Shown here one piece after another: positions 35,041-42,321 of a stretch of 64,000 nucleotides of DNA (the first letter of the stretch is position 1; each line of letters begins with the position of its first letter). Origin of the DNA: Pyrococcus sp. NA2 (lineage in GTDB: Archaea > Methanobacteriota_B > Thermococci > Thermococcales > Thermococcaceae); NCBI RefSeq assembly GCF_000211475.1, contig NC_015474.1, forward strand, positions 1,054,001 through 1,118,000, in the 5' to 3' direction. The notes under the pieces are model-generated. The model was not told the DNA's origin. It worked only from the letters and a program-made list of their open reading frames with translations, and did not search any database. The position numbers and the translations under genes were made by a program.

Positions 35041-35953
35041 GTTCCCAATACTCATAGAGGACCTGCCCATCTATTACTCCATATATGTTTATTCCGTCAG
35101 TCTCATAGTGAATTATTGGACTTCCAACTATTCCGGCTATCTTCTTTAGACTCTTCATGTCTTCAACTATTACCCTCTCGGTTATTCCCGTTGGCCTCGC
35201 CTCTATGGCATTCCACTTCTTCTTCCTGGGCTCCCAGGTAATTAATGCTAGGATTCCAAATCCCAATGTCACAAGTGGAAATACAATTCTTGCCTTGGAA
35301 ACCGGCATTCCCAGGAAGTAGAAATCTTCCTTAACGGTTTTAACGATGTTGTTTCTCTTCTTAAGCTCCGTATTGTCTATGTAAGTTAAGCCACTTGCGG
35401 GATCGTTTATGATGGGCATTTCCTGAAGGAAAGTCTTGTTTCCTCTTTTCACTTCTGCGAGGATTTTAAGCTCATAGTTAAGCCTTGGAAGATCAAGTCC
35501 CTCACTTATCTTATCCCTTCTTGAGTTAACATCCGTCAAGTTTACATCGAAGTCTTTAATGAACATGCCATTTGAGAGCGAACCCGTGTATTTGAACAGG
35601 GTCTCATTCACGAGATATATCCTTCCCTTTCCCTTTGTAACATAAAAGGAGACGAGGCCTTCTAATGTGTAGTTTCCCTCTTCCCTTGGCGTAACCCTGT
35701 ACTTGTATTCCGCAAGTATGTAATCGGTTATCCTTGTTGGATAGTACTCCAACGAGGCGAACTCTCCATAGACGGTTGCGTTTGTGAAGTGCGCCTTATG
35801 CGTTAATATACCCTCTTCAGTTACGACACCTACAAGGATATGCCTATCAAATGATTCCGGCTTTGAGTAGGCAAATATTGATAGGGCCAGAAAGATCACG
35901 AACAGGCCTATAAAGGCATAGGATAATTTCTTCTTTTTCTTTTTAATCCTCAT
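35027..35953 (-). CDS. DUF5305 family membrane protein
   Basis: A 308-residue protein with an N-terminal membrane helix after a Lys-rich stretch, an extracellular beta-rich domain of ~190 residues ('ILVGVVTEEGILTHKAHFTNATVYGE'), a second helix ('ARIVFPLVTLGFGILALI') and a short cytoplasmic tail. This is the DUF5305 layout, found in archaea near TasA/SipW-like genes. Start behind AGGAGGAAAAAGA. It is the last gene of the minus-strand filament operon and overlaps the convergent surface-protein gene by 14 bases. Confidence 0.8.
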   Translation of the reverse strand: MRIKKKKKKLSYAFIGLFVIFLALSIFAYSKPESFDRHILVGVVTEEGILTHKAHFTNATVYGEFASLEYYPTRITDYILAEYKYRVTPREEGNYTLEGLVSFYVTKGKGRIYLVNETLFKYTGSLSNGMFIKDFDVNLTDVNSRRDKISEGLDLPRLNYELKILAEVKRGNKTFLQEMPIINDPASGLTYIDNTELKKRNNIVKTVKEDFYFLGMPVSKARIVFPLVTLGFGILALITWEPRKKKWNAIEARPTGITERVIVEDMKSLKKIAGIVGSPIIHYETDGINIYGVIDGQVLYEYWELKRT

Positions 35954-36338
35954 TCTTTTTCCTCCTGTGGCAGGGGCAGTTAACCCTTATATTTGCCCCT
36001 CCTCTATCCCAGGTTGCCGTTACAGTGTAATTTCTTCCTGGGATGATGGGGATCACCTTCTCATGACCCGGATCTATTCTCCCTATATCAACCCAACATT
36101 CGTGGTCACAGATGTTCCAGCTAAGATTCACATATATTGGGTAGTCTAAGTTATTCTCAATTGAGATCGCTGGAACGAGGCAACATGTTGTGATGCATTG
36201 CACATCTATGAACGGATCGTCGCCATAACCGACTACCACGTCTCTCTCAATTTCCATTCTATTGAAAGTCGATGAGCTACCAATGTTCATTGCAACCAGT
36301 GCCAGTGCTATTAACAGAATTCCAATTAGCCTTTTCAT
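35943..36338 (-). CDS. small secreted Cys-rich protein of the filament operon
   Basis: A 131-residue protein with a hydrophobic N-terminal segment ('LIGILLIALALVAMNIGSSS') and an extracellular beta domain holding seven Cys, including 'CITTCC', 'CDHEC' and 'CPC'. Paired cysteines suggest disulfides. The pattern 'FNRMEIERDVVVGYGDDPFIDV' echoes the N-terminus of the DUF1102 proteins upstream ('ASRDVTVAIVSDDNELIDL'), so it may be a related minor subunit or cap. ATG 36338 lies behind GGAGATTTTGAAA, overlapping region with the signal peptidase stop. Confidence 0.7.
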   Translation of the reverse strand: MKRLIGILLIALALVAMNIGSSSTFNRMEIERDVVVGYGDDPFIDVQCITTCCLVPAISIENNLDYPIYVNLSWNICDHECWVDIGRIDPGHEKVIPIIPGRNYTVTATWDRGGANIRVNCPCHRRKKNED

Positions 36339-36340
36339 TT

Positions 36341-37330
36341 TCAAAATCTCCTCAGGGGTATGTATTCGGGCTCACCCAGGAAGGGTTTTAGCATAATTAA
36401 ACCTACAAACACCAGGAATCCTTCAAGGAGTAATGGCAAATATGCGTTCTCACCATGAAGCCTTTCTATAACGCTTGTCGGTAGTATTGGGTAGTAGGAG
36501 TAAACCCTGATGCTTTCCGTGTATATCCTCGTTTCCTCGGGTACATGGATGGTTACCTTGATCTTCCTCTCCTCCTCTCCTGGCAACTTAAACGCCTCTT
36601 TCTTGACTCCCTTTCCTTCCACTATGAAGATCATTGGTATCTTAGCATAGTTCTTTACCGTAACATTCTCACTGAACGTACTCCCTGGGAGGTACCATCC
36701 CTCTCGCTGTCCTCCCGCAAGGGTAGATGCATAGGTTATCCCTATCTCTCTCCATGACATTGAGGCAGTGAACACTATTCCAATGGACAGGAGCGCTGCT
36801 ATTAACACATAAATTACGCCTGTATCAACAACTTTTCTTCTCCTCTTTTTCCTTTTCCTCTCTTTATCTCCACTGACTCCAATTATGGCTCCTCCAACTA
36901 GGGCTAGGCCTATTGCTAGGTAGTGAGAGTTCTTTGACTGTAGGTATTTTCCAACTCTAGGTATCTTAATTGGCCTTCCCCCAATTGTTATTACCTTCCC
37001 TATTATTTGATCCCTTTTTATTGGTGGGTTTTTATCATCTTGCTGATCGGTGGCAACGTTGTTGTCTCCCTTCGTTATGTAACCCTCACTCGTTATTGCG
37101 TAAATCCTGTGAACGGTCCACTTCCCGGAGAGGTTGAAGACTACTATATCTCCAACATCACCCTTTGAGAGTGGGTTTATGAAGAAGACGTCCCACCTAT
37201 TTATAGTAGGAGTCATGCTGTCAGAGTAAGCATAGGAAACGAATACGGGCCTCCCCATTATGAACCCTGCTATTGAGGGGACGAATATTCCCAACAATAG
37301 CAGGTCGAACACTATGTCGGAGGCCCTCAT
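36341..37330 (-). CDS. SipW/Sec11-type signal peptidase I fused to a C-terminal extracellular domain
   Basis: A 329-residue protein. The first ~150 residues are a type I signal peptidase with catalytic Ser in 'SDSMTP', His in 'TVHRIY' (Ser-His type of archaea, ER and SipW) and Asp in 'GDNN'. After a basic stretch ('KERKRKKRRRK') come a membrane helix, a ~100-residue beta domain ('GSTFSENVTVKNYAKIPMIFIVEGKG') and a last helix. The extra domain is unusual and may hold filament precursors. ATG 37330 follows GGGTGATGAAA. It sits directly after the DUF1102 genes, its probable substrates. Confidence 0.85.
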   Translation of the reverse strand: MRASDIVFDLLLLGIFVPSIAGFIMGRPVFVSYAYSDSMTPTINRWDVFFINPLSKGDVGDIVVFNLSGKWTVHRIYAITSEGYITKGDNNVATDQQDDKNPPIKRDQIIGKVITIGGRPIKIPRVGKYLQSKNSHYLAIGLALVGGAIIGVSGDKERKRKKRRRKVVDTGVIYVLIAALLSIGIVFTASMSWREIGITYASTLAGGQREGWYLPGSTFSENVTVKNYAKIPMIFIVEGKGVKKEAFKLPGEEERKIKVTIHVPEETRIYTESIRVYSYYPILPTSVIERLHGENAYLPLLLEGFLVFVGLIMLKPFLGEPEYIPLRRF

Positions 37331-37367
37331 TTTCATCACCCAAAATGTTGAAGGAGCAAAGGCTCCT

Positions 37368-37895
37368 TCAGCCTACACAAGCACCTGCAACTGCGTTTAT
37401 TTCAATCTGTATCTGCTGCTCTCCAGTTAGTCCAGTGTTGTTGAATATCATACCAACTGGAACGGGGTCTCCGTGATAGACCGTAAAGCTTATCTGCGTG
37501 TCGGGCCCAGCTATTGGGCTGTCGTAGTCCCCAGCGAACACTTCAACTGGAGCTTCAGCTTTTATGGTCACACATATTGGATAGTCTCCATTCTCGTTTT
37601 CCCAAAGCTCGTTACTAACCTCGAACATTTCCTCAAAGACATATATACTGTCGGTGCTCAACCCATCTCCATAGCCTGGGTAGTTGGGGTTGTTGGGCGA
37701 TATCTCTACGGTCAGCTTTCCATTGTTTAAGTAAGCGTAGGGTTGTGTTGGTGTTAGGTCAATTAGCTCGTTGTCGTCACTCACTATCGCTACGGTAACA
37801 TCTCTACTAGCTTCAAAGTACCTGAAATTGGCTCCAGCGCCAACTGCCAACATAAGCCCTGCAAGGAACAGGGCAATTCCAAACAACTTATTCAT
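37368..37895 (-). CDS. DUF1102 / TasA-AbpA-like secreted filament subunit 2
   Basis: A 175-residue secreted protein. The signal helix 'GIALFLAGLMLAVGAGA' is followed by 'NFRYFEASRDVTVAIVSDDNELIDLTP', the N-terminal segment that in TasA/camelysin-type proteins supplies the donor strand. It aligns closely with the neighbouring paralogue (for example 'NPNYPGYGDG' in both). Two late Cys residues could form a disulfide. The start follows GGAGGTATGAAAG. A structural subunit of an extracellular fibre is the best guess. Confidence 0.75.
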   Translation of the reverse strand: MNKLFGIALFLAGLMLAVGAGANFRYFEASRDVTVAIVSDDNELIDLTPTQPYAYLNNGKLTVEISPNNPNYPGYGDGLSTDSIYVFEEMFEVSNELWENENGDYPICVTIKAEAPVEVFAGDYDSPIAGPDTQISFTVYHGDPVPVGMIFNNTGLTGEQQIQIEINAVAGACVG

Positions 37896-37909
37896 CTTTC
37901 ATACCTCCT

Positions 37910-38509
37910 TCACGGAATAGGCTGTCCACAGTTGCCAGCTAGATACGCTGGCTCTGTGCCGAGCCTGTAAGCCTTTATTATCAACTTTCCATTCCAATAA
38001 TCTCCTGGTGAGTCTCCGTTTGCTGATAGGTCCATTCCTATCTTCACCATATCTCCCGGCTGAACAACAAAGCATACCCAGTCTCTCGCTGAATCGCTTG
38101 CGCTTGCGGGAGTTCCGTCGTAGGCTGAATATACATTCCTGTCTGCTCCGTAGAGTTCAATGTGTGAGTTCGTTGACTTGATTTCCACAACTATGGACAC
38201 GTCTTCCCATAGGTGGTTGCTAACTCCGAAAACCTCGTCGAAGTTGTACTCTGAGGCTGGGCTTATCCCATCTCCATAGCCTGGGTAATTGGGGTTGCTA
38301 GGTGAGAAGTCTATGACTAACTTTCCCGTAGTCTGGTTTATGTAGGAGTATGGTTGAACTGGTGTCAGGTCAATCAACTCAGTGTCGTCGGTAACTATGT
38401 CCCAATGGACGCTTCTGCTTGCGTTGTAGTCACTAAAGTTGGCCCCTACTCCAAGTACGAGGCCAAAAGCGGCCAAAAGGCCGAATATGGCAATTAAGTA
38501 CCTATTCAC
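37910..38509 (-). CDS. DUF1102 / TasA-AbpA-like secreted filament subunit 1
   Basis: A 199-residue secreted protein starting at GTG 38509 ('NRYLIAIFGLLAAFGLVLGVGA' signal; SD GGAGATG). The mature start 'NFSDYNASRSVHWDIVTDDTELIDLTP' and the block 'SPSNPNYPGYGDGISP' match the paralogue 14 bases downstream. An upstream in-frame ATG at 38542 is possible. It is the first gene after a promoter (TATA complement near 38575) and a short inverted repeat in the leader, so it is probably the most expressed of the operon. Confidence 0.75.
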   Translation of the reverse strand: MNRYLIAIFGLLAAFGLVLGVGANFSDYNASRSVHWDIVTDDTELIDLTPVQPYSYINQTTGKLVIDFSPSNPNYPGYGDGISPASEYNFDEVFGVSNHLWEDVSIVVEIKSTNSHIELYGADRNVYSAYDGTPASASDSARDWVCFVVQPGDMVKIGMDLSANGDSPGDYWNGKLIIKAYRLGTEPAYLAGNCGQPIP

Positions 38510-38533
38510 TTTTTCCATCTCCTGCTTAGTTTC

Positions 38534-38585
38534 GAGCCCCATATGCGAGGCTCAAACTCAAGTAGGGCAAAAATAGTATATAGGT
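38534..38585 (-). promoter_or_regulatory. promoter of the filament operon with inverted repeat
   Basis: Reading the complement, CTATATACTA (TATA, about 38573-38582) precedes GAGCC-(10 bases)-GGCTC at 38534-38553. The repeat lies between the promoter and the GTG start and could be an operator or RNA hairpin. Confidence 0.4.
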
Positions 38586-38615
38586 AGTTGGAGATTTAGC
38601 CCTGGTAATCCCTGA

Positions 38616-39074
38616 TTACCTAGTGGATATCCAATGAAAAATTGCCAAGGCTAGGAGTAATAACGAAAATATTGTACCTTCAGAGCTTGCTATGATAAGA
38701 GAAGCTAACAAAGTTAATGAAGAGAAAAAGAGGTAAGCTAAGGGCCACAAATTTCTCTCAACTCTGCCGTTCTTTATTGTGATGAATGTGCTAACCTCGG
38801 ATGGCATGTTCATGAGGTAAACTTTGCCCCTCTTGACGTTAACTATTCCCTCCCTTTGCAACTTTGGGAGGTGAGTCTGGACAAGGCTCACATAGACGCT
38901 TTTCCTATGTCTCCTACTCTCGTTTTTTTCAGCTCTGCAGATATAATTCACGAGCTCGCTTATGTCTGCTTCATTTCCATGCTTTCGAAGATACTCTATC
39001 ACCATCAATCTCCTATCGTTACCAAGAATAGTTGAGGATTGAGATTGAATTAACTTAGTCCAAAGAGTTATCAC
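38616..39074 (-). CDS. membrane-tethered wHTH regulator (DUF7344-like)
   Basis: A 152-residue protein. Residues 15-85 are a winged helix of the type seen in haloarchaeal DUF7344 ('GNDRRLMVIEYLRKHG', 'RRHRKSVYVSLVQTHLPKLQREGIVNVKRG'). The C-terminus has two membrane helices ('WPLAYLFFSSLTLLASLIIA', 'FSLLLLALAIFHWI'). GTG 39074 follows GGTGGT. A TATA complement (TTAATATATAATG) is at ~39112. It reads in the same direction as the DUF1102 genes 107 bases downstream and is their likely regulator. Confidence 0.75.
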   Translation of the reverse strand: MITLWTKLIQSQSSTILGNDRRLMVIEYLRKHGNEADISELVNYICRAEKNESRRHRKSVYVSLVQTHLPKLQREGIVNVKRGKVYLMNMPSEVSTFITIKNGRVERNLWPLAYLFFSSLTLLASLIIASSEGTIFSLLLLALAIFHWISTR

Positions 39075-39238
39075 TTCTACCACCACAAATCTTATTATTT
39101 TGCTCCTTCATTATATATTAACTTTTTGCTCTCAAAATTTGAGGATTTTTAGGGCGTAAATTAGTTTAGAAAAGCCTAATAAGCCTCTTATGAACCGTAA
39201 AGCTTAAAAATGGTATATATCGAGTGAAAAATGGGCGT

Positions 39239-39314
39239 AGCCCCGTGGTGTAGCGGCCAAGCATGCGGGACTCTGGATCCCGCGACCGGGGTTCGAATCC
39301 CCGCGGGGCTACCA
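39239..39314 (+). tRNA. tRNA-Gln(CTG)
   Basis: The acceptor AGCCCCG pairs with CGGGGCT. The anticodon arm GCGGGA-CTCTGGA-TCCCGC gives anticodon CTG. The T loop is GTTCGAATC. CCA is encoded. It marks the left border of the accessory island. Confidence 0.95.
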
Positions 39315-39721
39315 TACAACTCCACAATTTCCCTAAACATGGCTTTCATTGCTCTGTTGAACGATTCCATGAAGACTTCTAGATTTTCTGACAAATACTG
39401 CTCTCTGAATCTTCTTCATGGTGGGTCGCGAGACCATCATATTGCCCCATCACCCAGTCGTCCTACTCATGTGACCAATGTAAGTTAGCATCCAAGAACT
39501 CGCCTGCAGTTCTGTTTAGCTTGGTTTCTCTGAGGGCCCGTTATATGTGTAAACTTTGTAACGGGTAGGCTTCCCCACTTCCGTCTTCATTATAGGACTT
39601 TCAGGGGGAGCGGTAACTCCCCACATCTTCAGCAGTCCCCATTCGGGCTTAGAACCCCACATATCGGGGACTGTCAAGCCAACATAAACATACCGTAAAA
39701 GCATTTAAAAGACAAAAGAAC
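39315..39721. other. gene-poor stretch after tRNA-Gln with one short unassigned reading frame
   Basis: About 400 bases hold no firm gene. On the minus strand 39516-39704 encodes 62 residues with Trp- and Pro-rich composition ('VPDMWGSKPEWGLLKMWGV'), no SD and no hydrophobic segment. It reads like the C-terminal tail of a lost protein, possibly a transposon protein, but I cannot show that. A second minus-strand run beside the tRNA ('SENLEVFMESFNRAMKAMFRE') looks protein-like and then reads into the tRNA gene. Confidence 0.4.
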
Positions 39722-39946
39722 CTAAATGCTCCACTTGCTGTCATCTACAAACCAGCCCAACGCAAGCGACATTGCTATAAATAGTGCGAAAACTGCTACG
39801 AACTCATATTCCCGTTCCATTGATTTCAAGATTTTCCCTGAAGTGTCAGGCAACTCTTTGGCAACATATCTTAGCATCCCATAAACGAGATTTGCGATTA
39901 TTGTGGTAACCGCAACGAAGAAGCTACTCCAGCGCTCTTCTGTCAA
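39722..39946 (-). CDS. small membrane protein (hypothetical)
   Basis: A 74-residue protein with a central segment 'SSFFVAVTTIIANLVYGML' and a second helix 'FVAVFALFIAMSLALGWFV'. The TTG at 39946 follows GAGGTGAAACAA, the same context as the start of the next small gene upstream (GAGGTGAAGCTC-ATG), which argues that the two belong together; GTG 39955 is the alternative. I know no family. Small two-helix proteins of this kind occur in mobile elements and toxin systems. Confidence 0.5.
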   Translation of the reverse strand: MTEERWSSFFVAVTTIIANLVYGMLRYVAKELPDTSGKILKSMEREYEFVAVFALFIAMSLALGWFVDDSKWSI

Positions 39947-40039
39947 TTGTTTCACCTCACCTTCTCTGCGGGTTGGAAGCCTCGCTCTTTAGAGTGGGTA
40001 GGAAAGGCCGAAACTTTTTATCCTCCATCTTCTAGAAGC

Positions 40040-40125
40040 ACGGGCAACCGTGGGGAGGGTGTCCCTTTGGGAACCCCCACCCCTCAGGGCGAGGAGGAGG
40101 TCAGGTACCTCTCCCGAGCACCAAA
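40040..40125 (+). ncRNA. candidate GC-rich structured RNA
   Basis: A TATA-like ACTTTTTATCC (40013-40023) is followed ~25 bases later by GC-rich sequence with nested foldable parts: CACGG-GCAA-CCGTG (a 5-bp stem with a GNRA tetraloop), then GGGTGTCCC-TTT-GGGAACCCCC within GGGG/CCCC, then GGAGGT-CAGGT-ACCTC. High GC in an AT-rich hyperthermophile genome is the known mark of structured RNAs. The 3' part overlaps the end of the minus-strand membrane protein gene. No family is recognised. Confidence 0.4.
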
Positions 40126-40368
40126 GATATCAACCAATGCCTCAGCAACTCCGTACAGCGGAATAATCATTCCCAACCCTGCCAACAAAACGCTCAACAA
40201 CTTGATGAATCCAAGTGGGTCATCAGAAATCCCGAGCGTTTGGAGAAGGTAAGTGTGAACGCCCTTGACAAGTAAGTAGTACAGCCAGAGCGGGCTCACC
40301 ATTGCCATCTCAACGAGTATCCAAATAAACTCTTCGAGGAATCTCAGATCATCCTTGAAGTCCCTCAT
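40084..40368 (-). CDS. small membrane protein (hypothetical)
   Basis: A 94-residue protein with an acidic N-terminus ('RDFKDDLRFLEEF') and two long hydrophobic helices ('IWILVEMAMVSPLWLYYLLV', 'FIKLLSVLLAGLGMIIPLYGVA'). ATG 40368 follows GAGGTGAAGCTC. It lies on the same strand as the 74-residue membrane protein, with the GC-rich structured segment between them. No homologue is known to me. Its place between tRNA-Gln and the defence relic suggests accessory DNA. Confidence 0.5.
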   Translation of the reverse strand: MRDFKDDLRFLEEFIWILVEMAMVSPLWLYYLLVKGVHTYLLQTLGISDDPLGFIKLLSVLLAGLGMIIPLYGVAEALVDIFGARERYLTSSSP

Positions 40369-40436
40369 GAGCTTCACCTCTACTATCGCTCGTCTTCGAA
40401 AGCCATTTAATCAATCCCGTAATTAAAGTTACAAGT

Positions 40437-41225
40437 GCGAGGCGTTTCATTGAGACCACTGAGTTTCCCGTGCGAGAAATCAACGAGAAGAGTAAGAAGG
40501 AGAAGGGCTCAGCTCGGTCTCCGTACTGGGAGATGATGTTTTACTGAACGAGAAAACCGCTCGTAGGTTCGCGCGCCGTGATAGCTGGCTCACTCTCACC
40601 TGAGGATATCGACCCCGAGAAGTTCAAAGAGGCCATCAGGCTGTGATCAAACATGAGGCTCTTCTTGAGATATTCCATCTCCTCCCAGAAGAGTTCGAAA
40701 AAGAGAAAATTAAGGCGAGGATTCCCGTCAGAATACTAGGCAAATTTGGAATAGATGAGAATGAACTGGCAATTCCCTCCGAGGAAGAGTTAATTCTATC
40801 TCAGAGAAACTTTCTCCCAACGGAAAGCATAATTGAGGCTAAGAAAAAAGCTATGGAACTTGTTATGAAGCCCGAAAGAGAATACCTACTTCAAAAGTAT
40901 GGAGAGGACACGGAAGGAGAGTTATGGAAAGTCGAGGACGTTTCTCTCCACCCCCATTATGATGTTAAGGTTCAAGAATTGGGTGAAGGCATGACGAAAT
41001 TTATTGGGGTTAAAGGACATCTCCCATTCATTTTTCATGCCGAGTTGACAACCATGGAAAGAGAGTTTGCCGAAACTCATCCCAATGAATATAGGTGTAT
41101 ATAGTGGCCAACCTTAGGAAGAGACCCATGATACTGAAGATACACAGACCATTTTCACAAAGGAAGGTACAAGGCATATCTGGTGATTCTTGATGCCTCA
41201 GGTATGGTCGAAAAAGAGCTCGAGT
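40437..41225 (+). pseudogene. deletion relic of a second DUF1156-methylase ... helicase cassette
   Basis: Bases 40437-40642 translate as a DUF1156 methylase N-terminus ('RRFIETTEFPVREINEKSKK', 'ARSPYWEMMFY', a TGA, then 'TRKPLVGSRAVIAGSLSPED'), matching residues 1-65 of the intact methylase at 44159 ('ARPPYWEMVFWWTRKPLIGARAIIAASLLPDD'). From 40643 the sequence switches to the C-terminal domain of the helicase ('SQRNFLPTESIIEAKKKAME', 'VEDVSLHPHYDV', 'GVKGHLPFIFHAELT'), matching the end of the intact helicase. A stop at 41102 and a later frameshift break it again ('IVANLRKRPMILKI'). About 9 kb of a paralogous cassette has been deleted between the two ends. Confidence 0.85.
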
Positions 41226-41370
41226 GAAAGAAAAGAGCTTAATCAAGGTTAAGTTCAGAAGGTAAAGTGTTGACTTGTGAGACCACTGGGTTCAGAACTT
41301 CACTTGATTGGAGCACAAAATAGTCTCAAAAATCCAAACGTTTTTATTATGTAGTTTGTAATTTTAAGAC

Positions 41371-42321
41371 ATGACACTCACAAAGGCAGAGCTCAGAGTG
41401 CTCTTGGCAATAGCGTCAGGGCCAATTACACTCAAAGAGTTAGCCAGTAAAATGAACCTCTCCAAGAGCACTCTCTCTATTATCCTGCACTCTCTCGAAC
41501 GAAAGGGACTCATTAATATCGAAGGAAAAAGACCGCTCAAAGCCAAACTCGCCGATAACAAGCCAACCCAGCTCCTAAGAAAAATCCTATTGATGCTCCC
41601 TAAAAACTGGACTCTCAAGGTCCTCAGTGGAAGTAGTCTCAAAATGCTCTCGGCTCTCAAAGTTGAGGAACCTCAATCCCCCTGGCTTGTTCAGCTCAAG
41701 GCTAACGTGAGCAGAGCAACACTCCATAGAGTTCTCAACGAGCTCATGGAAATGCTCATCGTTGGGAAAAAGAAAGATGGATACTTCGTCAGCGAACGTT
41801 TTGCAGTCCTCAAAGACTTCGCCGACGAGTATTTCTATCTCCAGAACTCCACTAGGACTAAAGAGTTCAACGAAAAGGCCGTCCTCGCGTGGAGTGGGGT
41901 TGAAGAACTCATTCTTGCAACGGAAACGTTCAAAGGGAAATGCTTTGGAGACTTTCAGCTCACCGGACTGGCTCGTTTCTCTGACTACGGTTTGCCTTTA
42001 ATTTCCTCGGGTGTTTACCACTACTACTGGCCGGCCAAGGAGCTTGAACTTGAAGAAATCGTTATCCATGCCCTAAAGATGGGCTACGATGCAAGGGAGC
42101 TCCTTTACGTCATTGTTCTTTTGAAAGCCCACCCGTTCAGTAAAGAGCGACTCAAACGCTTGGCTGCTAAATTTGAAGTATCCCCCATTGTGGAGGATAT
42201 TCTTGAGTTTCTCCAAGGGGAGGCCAAGTCTTATCCATTCCCCTCGCGGGAAGAAGTTGAAGAGCTTTGTAAGAGGTACTTTGGAGGTTGTGAAGGTGAT
42301 AGCGAGGGAAAGACTGATTAG
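41371..42321 (+). CDS. wHTH regulator, probable antitoxin of a nucleotidyltransferase pair
   Basis: A 316-residue protein. The N-terminus is a MarR-like winged helix ('ITLKELASKMNLSKSTLSIILHSLERKGLI'), and a second HTH-like stretch occurs near residue 110 ('ANVSRATLHRVLNELMEM'). The C-terminal 170 residues are a helical domain of unknown class. A TATA (TTTTTATTATG, ~41340-41350) lies ~25 bases before the ATG and there is no SD, so the mRNA is leaderless. The end overlaps the nucleotidyltransferase gene by 26 bases, as in AbiE-type toxin-antitoxin operons. Confidence 0.7.
   Translation: MTLTKAELRVLLAIASGPITLKELASKMNLSKSTLSIILHSLERKGLINIEGKRPLKAKLADNKPTQLLRKILLMLPKNWTLKVLSGSSLKMLSALKVEEPQSPWLVQLKANVSRATLHRVLNELMEMLIVGKKKDGYFVSERFAVLKDFADEYFYLQNSTRTKEFNEKAVLAWSGVEELILATETFKGKCFGDFQLTGLARFSDYGLPLISSGVYHYYWPAKELELEEIVIHALKMGYDARELLYVIVLLKAHPFSKERLKRLAAKFEVSPIVEDILEFLQGEAKSYPFPSREEVEELCKRYFGGCEGDSEGKTD

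Noticed and set aside
39231-39488. Reading frames on both strands running through tRNA-Gln, with signatures such as 'GVRIPAG' and 'SPAGIRTPVAGS'
   Set aside because: These are translations of the tRNA itself. An SSV-type integrase fragment was considered, but no integrase motif and no duplicated attachment site was seen.
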